A stretch of DNA of 64,000 bases from an uncultured Lachnospiraceae bacterium (lineage in GTDB: Bacteria; Bacillota; Clostridia; Lachnospirales; Lachnospiraceae), in the NCBI GenBank assembly GCA_910584585.1, contig CAJUBP010000010.1, positions 11,369 through 75,368 of the forward strand, written 5' to 3'. The notes beneath the pieces are model-generated. The model was given only the letters and a program-made list of their open reading frames with translations. It had not been told where the DNA came from and ran no database searches. Below, piece by piece: positions 49,992 through 58,312 of this stretch. The translations under genes were made by a program, and so were the position numbers. Each line of letters starts with the position of its first letter. Position 1 is the first letter of the stretch.

Positions 49992-51479
49992 ATGAAAGAA
50001 ATGAAAGCAGATGTAATCGTGGTTGCGGCAGGATTATCCGGTCTGGCAGCAAGCATTGCGGCAGCGGAAAACGGCGCTTCAGTTCTGACCTTTGAGAAGT
50101 CCAGCACCACAGGCGGAGCAGCTAATATGGGAATGGGCCCGTTGGGCGTAGGATCCAGAATACAGCGGGAGCATATGATTTCCCTCACCCCGGGAGAAGC
50201 ATTCCGCAAACATATGTATTTTACCCATTACCGTGTGGATGCAAGGATGGTAAGAGACTATTATTTCAAGTCCGGGGACACCATTGACTGGCTGATGGAT
50301 ATGGGCGTGGAATTTGTAGGCGTGCAGCGTGCTTTCAGCGCACCGGAGGATACCCGTGCATATTCTGACGGGGAATTTACCTGGCATGTGTGCAAGCCGG
50401 AAGGCGGCGGAGTCCCAGGTCCCAGGGCGGCAACTTCCATGACGAAAAAGATGACGGAACATGCAGTGGAACTGGGTGTGGAATTCTTGTTTGAGACGCC
50501 GGTTTCCAAGATTTTGATGGAAGACGGAAAGGCAGTTGGCGTTTTGGCGAAAACGAAAGACGGAGAAGAGATTGAGGCAAGGGCTAACTCCGTGATTATT
50601 GCCACGGGAGGATTCGGAGACAATCCGAAAATGATTCAGGAAGAGACAGGCTATGAATTCGGAAAGACAATTTTCAACTTTGCCATTCCGGGCATGAAGG
50701 GCGACGGACTGAAAATGGCCTGGGAAGCCGGCGCAGGCAAAGAGCCATGCAGCATGGAACTGATGTATCAGCTTCCGGATAACATGAATCACTTTATCTT
50801 AGACGGCGCATTCCGTCAGCCCTGTCTGTGGGTAAACCGAAACGGCTATCGGTTTATGCCGGAGGATCAGATTGGAAATACAACTTTTACCGGAAATGCC
50901 ATTACAGCCCAGCCGGGAAGCATTGCGTTTTCCATTTTTGACAGCAAGCTGCTGAAAAAATATAAGAAAAAAGGCCCCGATATTGTTTCACACGTACATC
51001 CCCATGATTTATACGATCATTTTGACGAACAGTGGGAGAGAGATTTGGCGGAGGGCTATGAGCCCATTGCCCAGGCAGACACCATTGAAGAACTGGCGGA
51101 GAAAGCCGGAATTGATCCAGAAGGACTGACTGCCCAGATCGAAGAGTACAATGAGATGTGCGCCGGGGGATTCGACGAGATATTTGAAAAGGACAGACGT
51201 TATATGCAGCCCATTGCTAAAGCGCCGTTCTATTGCTGCCGGCAGAACGTAGGGGCTTACGGTTCTTTAGGCGGAGTGAAAATTAATCATAAGACCCAAG
51301 TGCTCACCCAGGATGCCAAGGTGATTCCTGGCCTGTACTGTGTGGGAACAGACGCATGCAATATCTTTGGGGACAGCTACCCCTTTATCCTGTCCGGAAA
51401 TACCATGGGCTTTTGCCTGAATAGCGGACGTATCGCAGGAGAAAATGCGGCGGCGGAACTGGATGATTTTGAATATTAA
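49992..51479 (+). CDS. fumarate-reductase-like FAD-dependent reductase
   Basis: A 495-residue soluble flavoprotein of the FAD_binding_2 family (fumarate, urocanate and ketosteroid-type reductases). FAD site VIVVAAGLSGLAASIAAAEN, substrate-domain stretches and the C-terminal FAD loop GNTMGFCLNSGRIAGENAA with GTDACNIFGDSYPF. No signal peptide or haem motif, so it is cytosolic and must take electrons from a protein partner. It probably reduces an activated double bond or ketone. Gene spacing of 27 nt and a strong AGGAGG link it to its neighbours. Substrate unknown. Confidence 0.88.
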   Translation: MKEMKADVIVVAAGLSGLAASIAAAENGASVLTFEKSSTTGGAANMGMGPLGVGSRIQREHMISLTPGEAFRKHMYFTHYRVDARMVRDYYFKSGDTIDWLMDMGVEFVGVQRAFSAPEDTRAYSDGEFTWHVCKPEGGGVPGPRAATSMTKKMTEHAVELGVEFLFETPVSKILMEDGKAVGVLAKTKDGEEIEARANSVIIATGGFGDNPKMIQEETGYEFGKTIFNFAIPGMKGDGLKMAWEAGAGKEPCSMELMYQLPDNMNHFILDGAFRQPCLWVNRNGYRFMPEDQIGNTTFTGNAITAQPGSIAFSIFDSKLLKKYKKKGPDIVSHVHPHDLYDHFDEQWERDLAEGYEPIAQADTIEELAEKAGIDPEGLTAQIEEYNEMCAGGFDEIFEKDRRYMQPIAKAPFYCCRQNVGAYGSLGGVKINHKTQVLTQDAKVIPGLYCVGTDACNIFGDSYPFILSGNTMGFCLNSGRIAGENAAAELDDFEY

Positions 51480-51494
51480 GGAATGGAAGCCGAA

Positions 51495-53585
51495 ATGAAA
51501 ATTACGATTGATGGAAAAGCAATAGAAGCAAAAGAAGGACAGAACATCTTAGACGCTGCTCTGGCAGGGGGAGTTTTTATCCCCCACCTGTGCAGCCATC
51601 CGGATTTGGAGGCAAAGGGCGGATGCCGGCTGTGCTCTGTGGAGATTGCAGGAGAGGCAGGCGCTGTGCCCGCCTGTAAAACAGAAGTCAGAGACGGCAT
51701 GGAAATTACCGTCAACGGCCCGGAGTCGTCCAAAGTGCGGAAAATGGCCATGGAGCTGATTCTGGCCACTCATCCGGCGGACTGTACCGGATGCCCCAAG
51801 TATGGAAAATGTGAACTGCAGTCTATGTATCAGTATTTGGGCGTCAGCGCGGAAGGATGGAGAAAGAAATCCAGAAGTGTGGCAAATGATGACAGCAATC
51901 CTCTGATTTCCCATTTGTTTACCAGGTGTGTGCGCTGCGGAAGGTGCATCCGCGCCTGTCAGGAGTTGAGAGGAGTCAAAGTATTGGATTATATAAAGAC
52001 GCCTGCGGGCATCCGTGCCGGCATTCCGGAAGGAAAGTCATTGGAGGATGCGGGATGCCGGTTCTGCGGCGCATGTATTGAAGTATGTCCCACCGGTTCC
52101 ATTATGGATCAGGTGAAAATTATGAAGGAAGAGCGCTCTTATGCAGAAAATATCGTGCCCTGCAGGAGCACATGTCCGGCGCATATTGATATTCCAAGGT
52201 ATATTCGCTATATCAAAGAGGGAGAGTTTGACAAGGCGGCGGCCGTGGTACGGGAAAAAGTTCCGTTTCCTGAGACCCTTGGAAGCATTTGCACCCATGC
52301 CTGTGAGGGAGAGTGCAAGCGCGGAGAACTGAATGAACCCGTATCCATCTGCAGGCTGAAGCGGGCCGCCGGGGCAAACGACAGCGGCGCATGGAAACAG
52401 CATGTCCGCAAGGATGCAGCGACGGGGAAAAAAGCGGCCGTTATCGGCGCAGGGCCTGCAGGGCTGACCGCAGCGTATTATCTGGCCAAAAAAGGCCATG
52501 AAGTGACTGTGTTTGAAAAAAATGAGAAAGCAGGAGGCCAGTGCCGCTACGGCATACCGGCGTACCGTTTGCCGGATGAACTGCTGGATCGGGAAATCAA
52601 TACCATGTTAGAGGCAGGTTTTACATTGAAAACAGGAGTGTCCGCGGACAGTCCCAGGGAGCTTTTCGACCAGGGATATGACGCAGTGCTGGTTTCCATC
52701 GGCACCCATCAGGGAACCAGGCTTCCCATAGAAGGGAATGATCTGCCCGGCGTCTATGTCAATGCAGAATTTCTGAAACAGGCCAGAACAGGAACGCCCC
52801 TTCCGGTGGGAGAGAAAGTGATAGTGCTGGGCGGCGGAAATGTGGCCTATGACTGTGCCAGAACAGCTCTTCGGCTGGGCGCTAAGGAGGTTCACATGGC
52901 TTGTCTGGAGCAGGAAGAACAGATGACGGCTGCTCCGGAAGAGATTGAGGAAGGACGGCAGGAAGGGATCATTCTCCATGCAGCCCATGCATTCCTTCGG
53001 ATTCTTGGAACGGACAAAGCAGAAGGAGTGGAGATTCAGAAGATTGCCCGGTTCTACTTTGATGAAAACAGGAAAGCAATGACAGAATTAGTGGAAGGCA
53101 GCAATCAGGTGATAGCTGCGGATCAAGTGATATTTGCCGTAGGGCAGAAACCGGAGGGCACAGATAAAATGGAACTTGCCCTGACCCATGGTCCTTATAT
53201 TCAGACAGATCAGCAGCTGCAGACCAGCATGGAAGGCGTATTTGCAGCCGGAGACGTTGTAACAGGGACGAAATCAGTCATTGAAGCAATCGCCGCTGGG
53301 CGGAAAGCGGCGCAGCAGATGGATTTGTACCTGGGCGGCGACGGAGATATCAGCGAACATTTGTTAGAGGAAGAAGAACCTTCTCCCTATCTTGGCCAGA
53401 TACAGGGATTTGCAGGATTGAAACGGGTGGAACCGGAAGTGGCAGAGCCATCAGAACGGGCAAAGGATTTTACCCTTGTGGAACAGTCCATGACCTGTGA
53501 ACAGGCGAAATGTGAAGCCGGCCGGTGCCTGCAGTGCGATTTGCGGCTTATGCTCCACAGGCCGAAATTATGGAATGAATATTAG
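51495..53585 (+). CDS. iron-sulphur flavoprotein: NuoG-like N terminus fused to NfnB/GltD-like oxidoreductase
   Basis: A 696-residue electron-transfer protein. Order: [2Fe-2S] ferredoxin (IPHLCSHPDLEAKGGCRLC), NuoG-type His/Cys cluster (HPADCTGCPKYGKCELQ), two [4Fe-4S] motifs (CVRCGRCIRACQ, CRFCGACIEVCP), a GltD-type Cys region (CRSTCPAHIDIPRYI, CTHACEGECKRG), an FAD site (AAVIGAGPAGLTAAYYLAKK) and an NAD(P) site (VIVLGGGNVAYDCARTAL). It probably moves electrons between NAD(P)H and ferredoxin-type carriers to feed the reductase. The start at 51495 is preferred (GGAAG upstream); 51483 is the alternative. Confidence 0.88.
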   Translation: MKITIDGKAIEAKEGQNILDAALAGGVFIPHLCSHPDLEAKGGCRLCSVEIAGEAGAVPACKTEVRDGMEITVNGPESSKVRKMAMELILATHPADCTGCPKYGKCELQSMYQYLGVSAEGWRKKSRSVANDDSNPLISHLFTRCVRCGRCIRACQELRGVKVLDYIKTPAGIRAGIPEGKSLEDAGCRFCGACIEVCPTGSIMDQVKIMKEERSYAENIVPCRSTCPAHIDIPRYIRYIKEGEFDKAAAVVREKVPFPETLGSICTHACEGECKRGELNEPVSICRLKRAAGANDSGAWKQHVRKDAATGKKAAVIGAGPAGLTAAYYLAKKGHEVTVFEKNEKAGGQCRYGIPAYRLPDELLDREINTMLEAGFTLKTGVSADSPRELFDQGYDAVLVSIGTHQGTRLPIEGNDLPGVYVNAEFLKQARTGTPLPVGEKVIVLGGGNVAYDCARTALRLGAKEVHMACLEQEEQMTAAPEEIEEGRQEGIILHAAHAFLRILGTDKAEGVEIQKIARFYFDENRKAMTELVEGSNQVIAADQVIFAVGQKPEGTDKMELALTHGPYIQTDQQLQTSMEGVFAAGDVVTGTKSVIEAIAAGRKAAQQMDLYLGGDGDISEHLLEEEEPSPYLGQIQGFAGLKRVEPEVAEPSERAKDFTLVEQSMTCEQAKCEAGRCLQCDLRLMLHRPKLWNEY

Positions 53586-53596
53586 GAGGTGCCTGT

Positions 53597-54172
53597 ATGA
53601 GTATGCTTTCTCATATCAATAATTTAAAAGATACCCAGTGCATTGTGGATACGCTGCGGGGGCTGGTTTCTGATAATGAATGCGCCAGGTGCGGAAAATG
53701 CGTATTTGGGTACGAAGGCGTTACCCAGCTTCAATTGATTCTTGGGGATATCGCGGAGAAAAAAGGGAAAAGCACAGATTTGACCCAGATGCAGGAACTT
53801 TGTCAAATGATGAAAAGCCAGTCCCTCTGTGAGACCGGAGAAGAAATCGGAGCGGCCGTCCTTGCCGCAATTGACGCTTACCGCGGAGATTTTGAAGACC
53901 ACATCGGGAAAAAAGGATGCCGGGCCGGCGTCTGCAGAAAATTTATGACATATCATATTCTTGCAGAAAATTGCACCGGCTGCGGGGACTGCATGGACGC
54001 CTGCGAAGAAGACGCGGTTCTCGGCAAAGCGAAATTTGTCCATATCATTGATCAAAAAGAATGCACCCAATGCGGAGCATGCCTGGAAGCCTGTGAGGAA
54101 GACGCCGTAGTCCAGGCAGGGACAGTGAAACCCAAATGTCCCAAACGCCCGATTCCCTGCAAGCGGAGGTAA
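53597..54172 (+). CDS. NuoF C-terminal-like iron-sulphur protein with two ferredoxin motifs
   Basis: A 191-residue protein. Its first half matches the C-terminal [4Fe-4S] region of NADH dehydrogenase NuoF/HydB (CARCGKCVFGYEGVTQLQL, then SLCETGEEIG) but without the FMN/NADH-binding half. Then come CRAGVCRKF and two [4Fe-4S] motifs (CTGCGDCMDACEEDA, CTQCGACLEACEEDA). It lies 11 nt after the NuoG/NfnB chimera with AGGAGGTG, so the two probably form one complex. Confidence 0.85.
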   Translation: MSMLSHINNLKDTQCIVDTLRGLVSDNECARCGKCVFGYEGVTQLQLILGDIAEKKGKSTDLTQMQELCQMMKSQSLCETGEEIGAAVLAAIDAYRGDFEDHIGKKGCRAGVCRKFMTYHILAENCTGCGDCMDACEEDAVLGKAKFVHIIDQKECTQCGACLEACEEDAVVQAGTVKPKCPKRPIPCKRR

Positions 54173-54262
54173 GGAACTCTTCGGAAATAACTTTGGGCTG
54201 TCCCTCCGGCTGCACAGGGCAGAAATACGCAGCACGGACCGCTGCGGGCAAGGCGAGGGCAG

Positions 54263-54357
54263 ATATTACTCCGGCGGTTAAATACCGCACCATCTTGCTT
54301 GCCCAAATCTCCATCTGCTGCGCAATCTGATGCGATATTTAACCGCCGGAGTAATAT
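54263..54357. terminator. 22-bp inverted repeat between convergent operons
   Basis: Arms 54263-54284 (ATATTACTCCGGCGGTTAAA plus TA) and 54336-54357 are exact reverse complements around a 51-nt loop; the right arm reaches the PucR-gene stop codon. A likely bidirectional termination structure. Confidence 0.6.
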
Positions 54358-55907
54358 TATTCTATCAAATGCAGATATTTCATAATCTTAACAGAGAGGT
54401 TGTAATTCATGCATTCTTCTCCTTCCGTAAAATTGCAGCCTGTAATCTGCCTGATTTTGCCCATGCGGTAGAGCAGCGTATTTTTGTGAATATGCAGTGC
54501 GTCCGCAATGCTTCCAGGCTGGCCGGGGTGTTTGAGAAATTCTATGATGGTATCCATGAAGTCTGTACCGTGCTCTTTGTCGTAGAGGTACAGCTTCATC
54601 AGCCCCGGCTGGATTAAGAACTGGATTTGAGGATCTTCTTTTTCCAGGGTTTCTAACATTTTATAGAGATAGTAATCGCTGAAATAATAGACAGAGGAAG
54701 CAGGGTCTAATTTGACCCCCAAAAGCACGGCGGATACAGCCTGTTGGTAGAAGCAGGCCGTGTCTTCCAGATTTTGGTAAAAATTGCTGATACCGGCTTT
54801 CAGGCTGTTGGTTTTCAGATAATTTTCCAGCTGGCTCATTTCATAGTCGCTTAAACGCTGGTTCAGGTTCCGGCTGATGAGAAATACAATGGTATTTTCA
54901 TAAATCACATAAATACTGCCGGACAGAATAAATCTCATCCGCTCCAGAATCACTTCCATTTTTAAATCAGAGGTGCTGTAGCCCACTGTGGGGATGGCGA
55001 TCAGGTAAAAAGTCTCTTTCAGATGATATCCCATGGCTTTTAAGCGTTCCAGGATGTCATTGGTATGTTTTTTCGGATGTTTGATTAAATCAATTAAAAA
55101 GTAAGAATACATGACGCCTTTGTTTTGCCGGAAAGAGGAGTCTTTCTGCAGTTCCATGGAAATCAGTTTGCTGAACCGGTGAAAAAATTCTTTGTCGAAA
55201 TCATAAAAAGCATGTTCAGATTCTAACATCATCACATGTCCGATGCACACGCCCTGGATTTCCACTGCGTCAATCAGGGTTCCTTTCTGCACCAATTCAT
55301 TATAATGGAAATAGGCGTGGTTTGCCTGCTGCACTTTTTCATCCAGATGATTCCGGGTGATATACTGGATGCCTGTTTCGCTGATATATCCGGTGGCGCT
55401 TTCCTCCTGAAAGAAAATATTGTCAGGCACGATTCCGTCGGACATAGCCAGGTATTTGTATTGCAGATCAATGACATAAATAGGGTTGCCGAAGATATTT
55501 GTGGCCGTGTCAATCAGATATTGAAGCCCGTTTCCGGAAAACAGGGCGTTTACCAGAAGATGCATGCCGGCGGTAATCTGCTGGATTTCCGTGAGGCATT
55601 CCAGAATAAAATTCAGAAACTCCCCCTGGGAAATCCCGGAATCGAATGCCGCAACCTGAAACGCGCTTTTTTCATATCGGTCAAAATCGGCGGACTGTTC
55701 CAGACAAAACAGAACGATGGGGCTGTCCAGTTCAGGCTCGGGAAGCAGATGAGCGGGAGCCAGATATAAGGTGGAAGGCGAGTAAGCCTGGTTTTGGCCT
55801 GTCAGGATGCGGGCATAAATCAAATCGGGATTCAGCCGGCGGTTTCCGTAAGTTTGGGCGCAGTATCCCTGTTCTTTTAATTTACTGAGTAACTGTATGT
55901 ATTCCAT
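54357..55907 (-). CDS. PucR/CdaR-family transcriptional regulator
   Basis: A 516-residue regulator. The N-terminal and middle parts are sensory (GAF-like, ~130-300), and the C terminus has the PucR helix-turn-helix (FLKHPGQPGSIADALHIHKN, TLLYRMGKIRQITG). Family members (PucR, CdaR) usually activate catabolic genes in response to the substrate. It is divergent from the thiolase gene and sits in the middle of the cluster, so it is the probable cluster regulator. The start at 55907 follows AAAGGAA. Confidence 0.88.
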   Translation of the reverse strand: MEYIQLLSKLKEQGYCAQTYGNRRLNPDLIYARILTGQNQAYSPSTLYLAPAHLLPEPELDSPIVLFCLEQSADFDRYEKSAFQVAAFDSGISQGEFLNFILECLTEIQQITAGMHLLVNALFSGNGLQYLIDTATNIFGNPIYVIDLQYKYLAMSDGIVPDNIFFQEESATGYISETGIQYITRNHLDEKVQQANHAYFHYNELVQKGTLIDAVEIQGVCIGHVMMLESEHAFYDFDKEFFHRFSKLISMELQKDSSFRQNKGVMYSYFLIDLIKHPKKHTNDILERLKAMGYHLKETFYLIAIPTVGYSTSDLKMEVILERMRFILSGSIYVIYENTIVFLISRNLNQRLSDYEMSQLENYLKTNSLKAGISNFYQNLEDTACFYQQAVSAVLLGVKLDPASSVYYFSDYYLYKMLETLEKEDPQIQFLIQPGLMKLYLYDKEHGTDFMDTIIEFLKHPGQPGSIADALHIHKNTLLYRMGKIRQITGCNFTEGEECMNYNLSVKIMKYLHLIE

Positions 55908-55981
55908 ATGAGATGTTCCTTTCGCTTTTGTGTTGTTCTTTGATATCCGTGAGCCTCTCGCGTATATTATATCCCAAACAG

Positions 55982-56004
55982 ATTTGTGCGTGTACACGAA
56001 AATT
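55982..56004. promoter_or_regulatory. palindromic operator candidate, site 2
   Basis: ATTTGTG-N6-CACGAAAAT in the PucR-thiolase divergent gap, closely matching site 1 at 48878 (shared TTTGTGCG and ACAC(A/G)AAA). Confidence 0.6.
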
Positions 56005-56104
56005 GAATCCATCAGAGGAAAAGATTGGATGCGGGCACGATGAATCAAAGGGAAAAATTCACTATACTGAATACTATCAAACAAGAGGAAAGGAAGAGAA
56101 AATT

Positions 56105-57415
56105 ATGGGTACTTTGGGAAAGTATGGAAGAAGCGTGTCGATTATCGGCGTTGGCTGCACTCCGTTTATGTACACGGTGGATCACCCGGAAACGGATGGG
56201 CTCACCGAAGGTGAAATGTTTGGATATGCGGCGTTAAAGGCAATGGAAGACGCCGGAGTGAATCCCAGAGATGTGGATTTTTATTTTCACGGGGAAGCCA
56301 GTCCTCTGAACGGATCCAACTATCTGACGCCGAATGTGCAGATCGCCAATTGGTTCGGGATGAAGGGAAAGGGTTCTATCCACCATTCGGAGGCCTGCTG
56401 TACCGGATATCTGGCCATTGAGCAGGCGGTGAACGCCGTGGCTTCCGGAAAATACAATTGTGTGCTTACCGGGGCGGTGGAATTCGGCGACAGCACGCCT
56501 TCACCGGCAGATAATGTGGAATCTCCGAAACATCCCTATAAAAGAGATAAAATGACCATGGATAAGTTCCTGAAAACCACTTCATGGCTCTATGACCGGA
56601 CATACACCAGAAGCCTGATGGCAGGGCAGGAGCTGATCTACGACGATGCGGCAGAGTGGTATGTCAGAACCAGGGGGATTACATCAGAGCAGATGAACCA
56701 GACCTTAAACTGGATGTGCATCAACAACCGCAGAAATGCTTCCGTCAACCCGCTGGCCATTGAGAGAAAAACTTACGAAGAGCTTGCAAAAGAAGCGGGT
56801 ATGACATTGGAAGAATATATGAATTCTCCATACAATCCCCGGATGGGAGATTTTCTCCGGGCCGGCGGCATAGAGCTGAAATGCGACGGAGCTGCCGCTG
56901 CCATCGTATGCGCCACAGAGAAAATTCCTGAGATCGCGAAAAACCTGAAACATAAGCCCATAGAGGTGCTGGGAATCGGAAGCGCGGCCTGCGAAGCCAC
57001 CACGCCCCATTTTGAAGTCCGGGCCACCGAGGAAGCGGTGCGCCAGGTTTATGAATTAACCGGGTTGTCAGGAGAAGATCTGGATTTATTTTACGCCAAT
57101 GATTTTATTATCACTTCTCATCTGGTGTCTGCGGAAATCGCAGGATACCTTCCTTACGGAGAAGGATGGAAATATATTTGCGACGGGCGCACCGCATGGG
57201 ACGGAGACAGGCCCATCAATACCAACGGCGGCCGTACCTCCTTTGGACATGCCCATGCAGCTTCCGGACTTGCGGATGTATACGAAGCATGCAAGCAGAT
57301 GTGGGGCGAGTGCGGGGAGCATCAGGTCAAACAGACGCCCAGAACAGCTATGCTTAGGGGCTACGGCGGAGCCCAGAATGTGGCTGCAGTTGTAATTCGT
57401 ACGTTAGAAGGATAG
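56105..57415 (+). CDS. thiolase-superfamily acyltransferase (SCP-x type)
   Basis: A 436-residue thiolase-fold enzyme: SIIGVGCTPFMYTVDHPETD, HHSEACCTGYLAIEQAVNA (nucleophile Cys98 or Cys99), ASGKYNCVLTGAVEF and NGGRTSFGHAHAASGLADV with the conserved Gly-His. With the following OB-fold protein it forms the common thiolase/DUF35 pair, seen in acyl-CoA thiolases, PhlC-type enzymes and steroid side-chain lyases. In this context it most likely cleaves a beta-keto thioester. The start at 56105 follows AAAGGAAGAG. Confidence 0.85.
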   Translation: MGTLGKYGRSVSIIGVGCTPFMYTVDHPETDGLTEGEMFGYAALKAMEDAGVNPRDVDFYFHGEASPLNGSNYLTPNVQIANWFGMKGKGSIHHSEACCTGYLAIEQAVNAVASGKYNCVLTGAVEFGDSTPSPADNVESPKHPYKRDKMTMDKFLKTTSWLYDRTYTRSLMAGQELIYDDAAEWYVRTRGITSEQMNQTLNWMCINNRRNASVNPLAIERKTYEELAKEAGMTLEEYMNSPYNPRMGDFLRAGGIELKCDGAAAAIVCATEKIPEIAKNLKHKPIEVLGIGSAACEATTPHFEVRATEEAVRQVYELTGLSGEDLDLFYANDFIITSHLVSAEIAGYLPYGEGWKYICDGRTAWDGDRPINTNGGRTSFGHAHAASGLADVYEACKQMWGECGEHQVKQTPRTAMLRGYGGAQNVAAVVIRTLEG

Positions 57416-57426
57416 GAGGCGCTTTC

Positions 57427-57840
57427 ATGAGCATTCAATTAGAAAAAGTAGTCCAGAGATTTTACGAGGGATTAGAAGAAGGCAAATTTATGGGCCGGAA
57501 ATGCCCCAAATGCGGGAATGTGGAATTCCCGCCGGTATATGCCTGCAACGCCTGCGGCAATTATGAAACAGAATGGTATGAGATCAGCGGAAAAGCAAAG
57601 CTGCATTCCATCGTTCTGCCCGCAGCCCTTTCTTCCAAGCCGGAATATAAGAAGCTGGGAAAATACGCCTACGGAGAAGTGGAGTTAGAAGAGGGCACAA
57701 GGCTAAACGCCGTAGTCCGCGGCATCAGCAAGAAAAACAGGGCGGAATTGTCCGCCAAGCTTCCCTTAAACTGCCGTGCGGCCATATTTGAACGGGAAGG
57801 CGGTTTTAAAACCGTGGTGTTTGATCTAGAGGAAGAATAG
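57427..57840 (+). CDS. zinc-ribbon OB-fold (DUF35) partner of the thiolase
   Basis: A 137-residue protein with N-terminal zinc ribbon (CPKC, CNAC; Cys26, 29, 40, 43) and an OB fold (YEISGKAKLHSIVLPA, YGEVELEEGTRLNAVV). Such proteins bind thiolases and help place the CoA or carrier thioester. GGAGG is 8 nt before the ATG and the thiolase stop is 11 nt upstream. Confidence 0.9.
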   Translation: MSIQLEKVVQRFYEGLEEGKFMGRKCPKCGNVEFPPVYACNACGNYETEWYEISGKAKLHSIVLPAALSSKPEYKKLGKYAYGEVELEEGTRLNAVVRGISKKNRAELSAKLPLNCRAAIFEREGGFKTVVFDLEEE

Positions 57841-57899
57841 TTCTGCGAATCCGAAGCAGTAATACAATGCAAAATGAAACAAAAAGGAGAGAAAACAAA

Positions 57900-58139
57900 A
57901 TGGACAGAAAAGAATTAGAAGCACAAGTAATCAATATGGTAGCCACATCTTATAAACAGGAAGCATCAAACCTTTCCATGGAAACTTTATTCAAAGAGGA
58001 TCTGGGCGGCGCTTCCGTACAGATGGTAGCCCTGGTGGCAGAAATAGAAAATGAACTGGATGTGGAGCTGATGCTGGCAGACGCAAGCGGCTGCGCCGCC
58101 ATCGGCGATTTAGTAAATCTAATTGAAGAAGAAATGTAA
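57900..58139 (+). CDS. acyl carrier protein
   Basis: A 79-residue acidic protein of the ACP fold. The phosphopantetheine serine lies in DLGGASVQMVALV (Ser39), where the usual Asp before Ser is Ala. The rest (FKEDL, ENELDVELML, IGDLVNLIEEEM) is typical. A carrier protein in a catabolic cluster is unusual; it may hold the intermediate for the thiolase/OB pair. The start at 57900 follows AGGAGA. Confidence 0.87.
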   Translation: MDRKELEAQVINMVATSYKQEASNLSMETLFKEDLGGASVQMVALVAEIENELDVELMLADASGCAAIGDLVNLIEEEM

Positions 58140-58194
58140 TCTGCCAGCGCCGCAGCGGACAAAATATATTTTGATCCACACTTAGGAGCGAACA

Positions 58195-58272
58195 ATTTAA
58201 TTTTCAATGGCACGCTAACGCTACAGCGAACAATACATATTTCGATACACAGGAACCAGCGGATTGCCAAAG
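58195..58272 (+). repeat. fragment of the composite repeat found at 33 kb
   Basis: TTCAATGGCAC then ACAGCGAACAATACATATTT and CGATACACAGGAA match the inner edge of the right arm near 33146-33190. It lies in the 173-nt gap between the carrier-protein and acyltransferase genes. Confidence 0.65.
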
Positions 58273-58312
58273 ATATAAGTTTCGCATGTCAAAGGAAAGG
58301 AGATACAAAAAA

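Noticed and set aside
55236..55769. Plus-strand frame of 177 codons inside the PucR gene
   Set aside because: Antisense to a well-supported regulator, with no ribosome binding site or family similarity.
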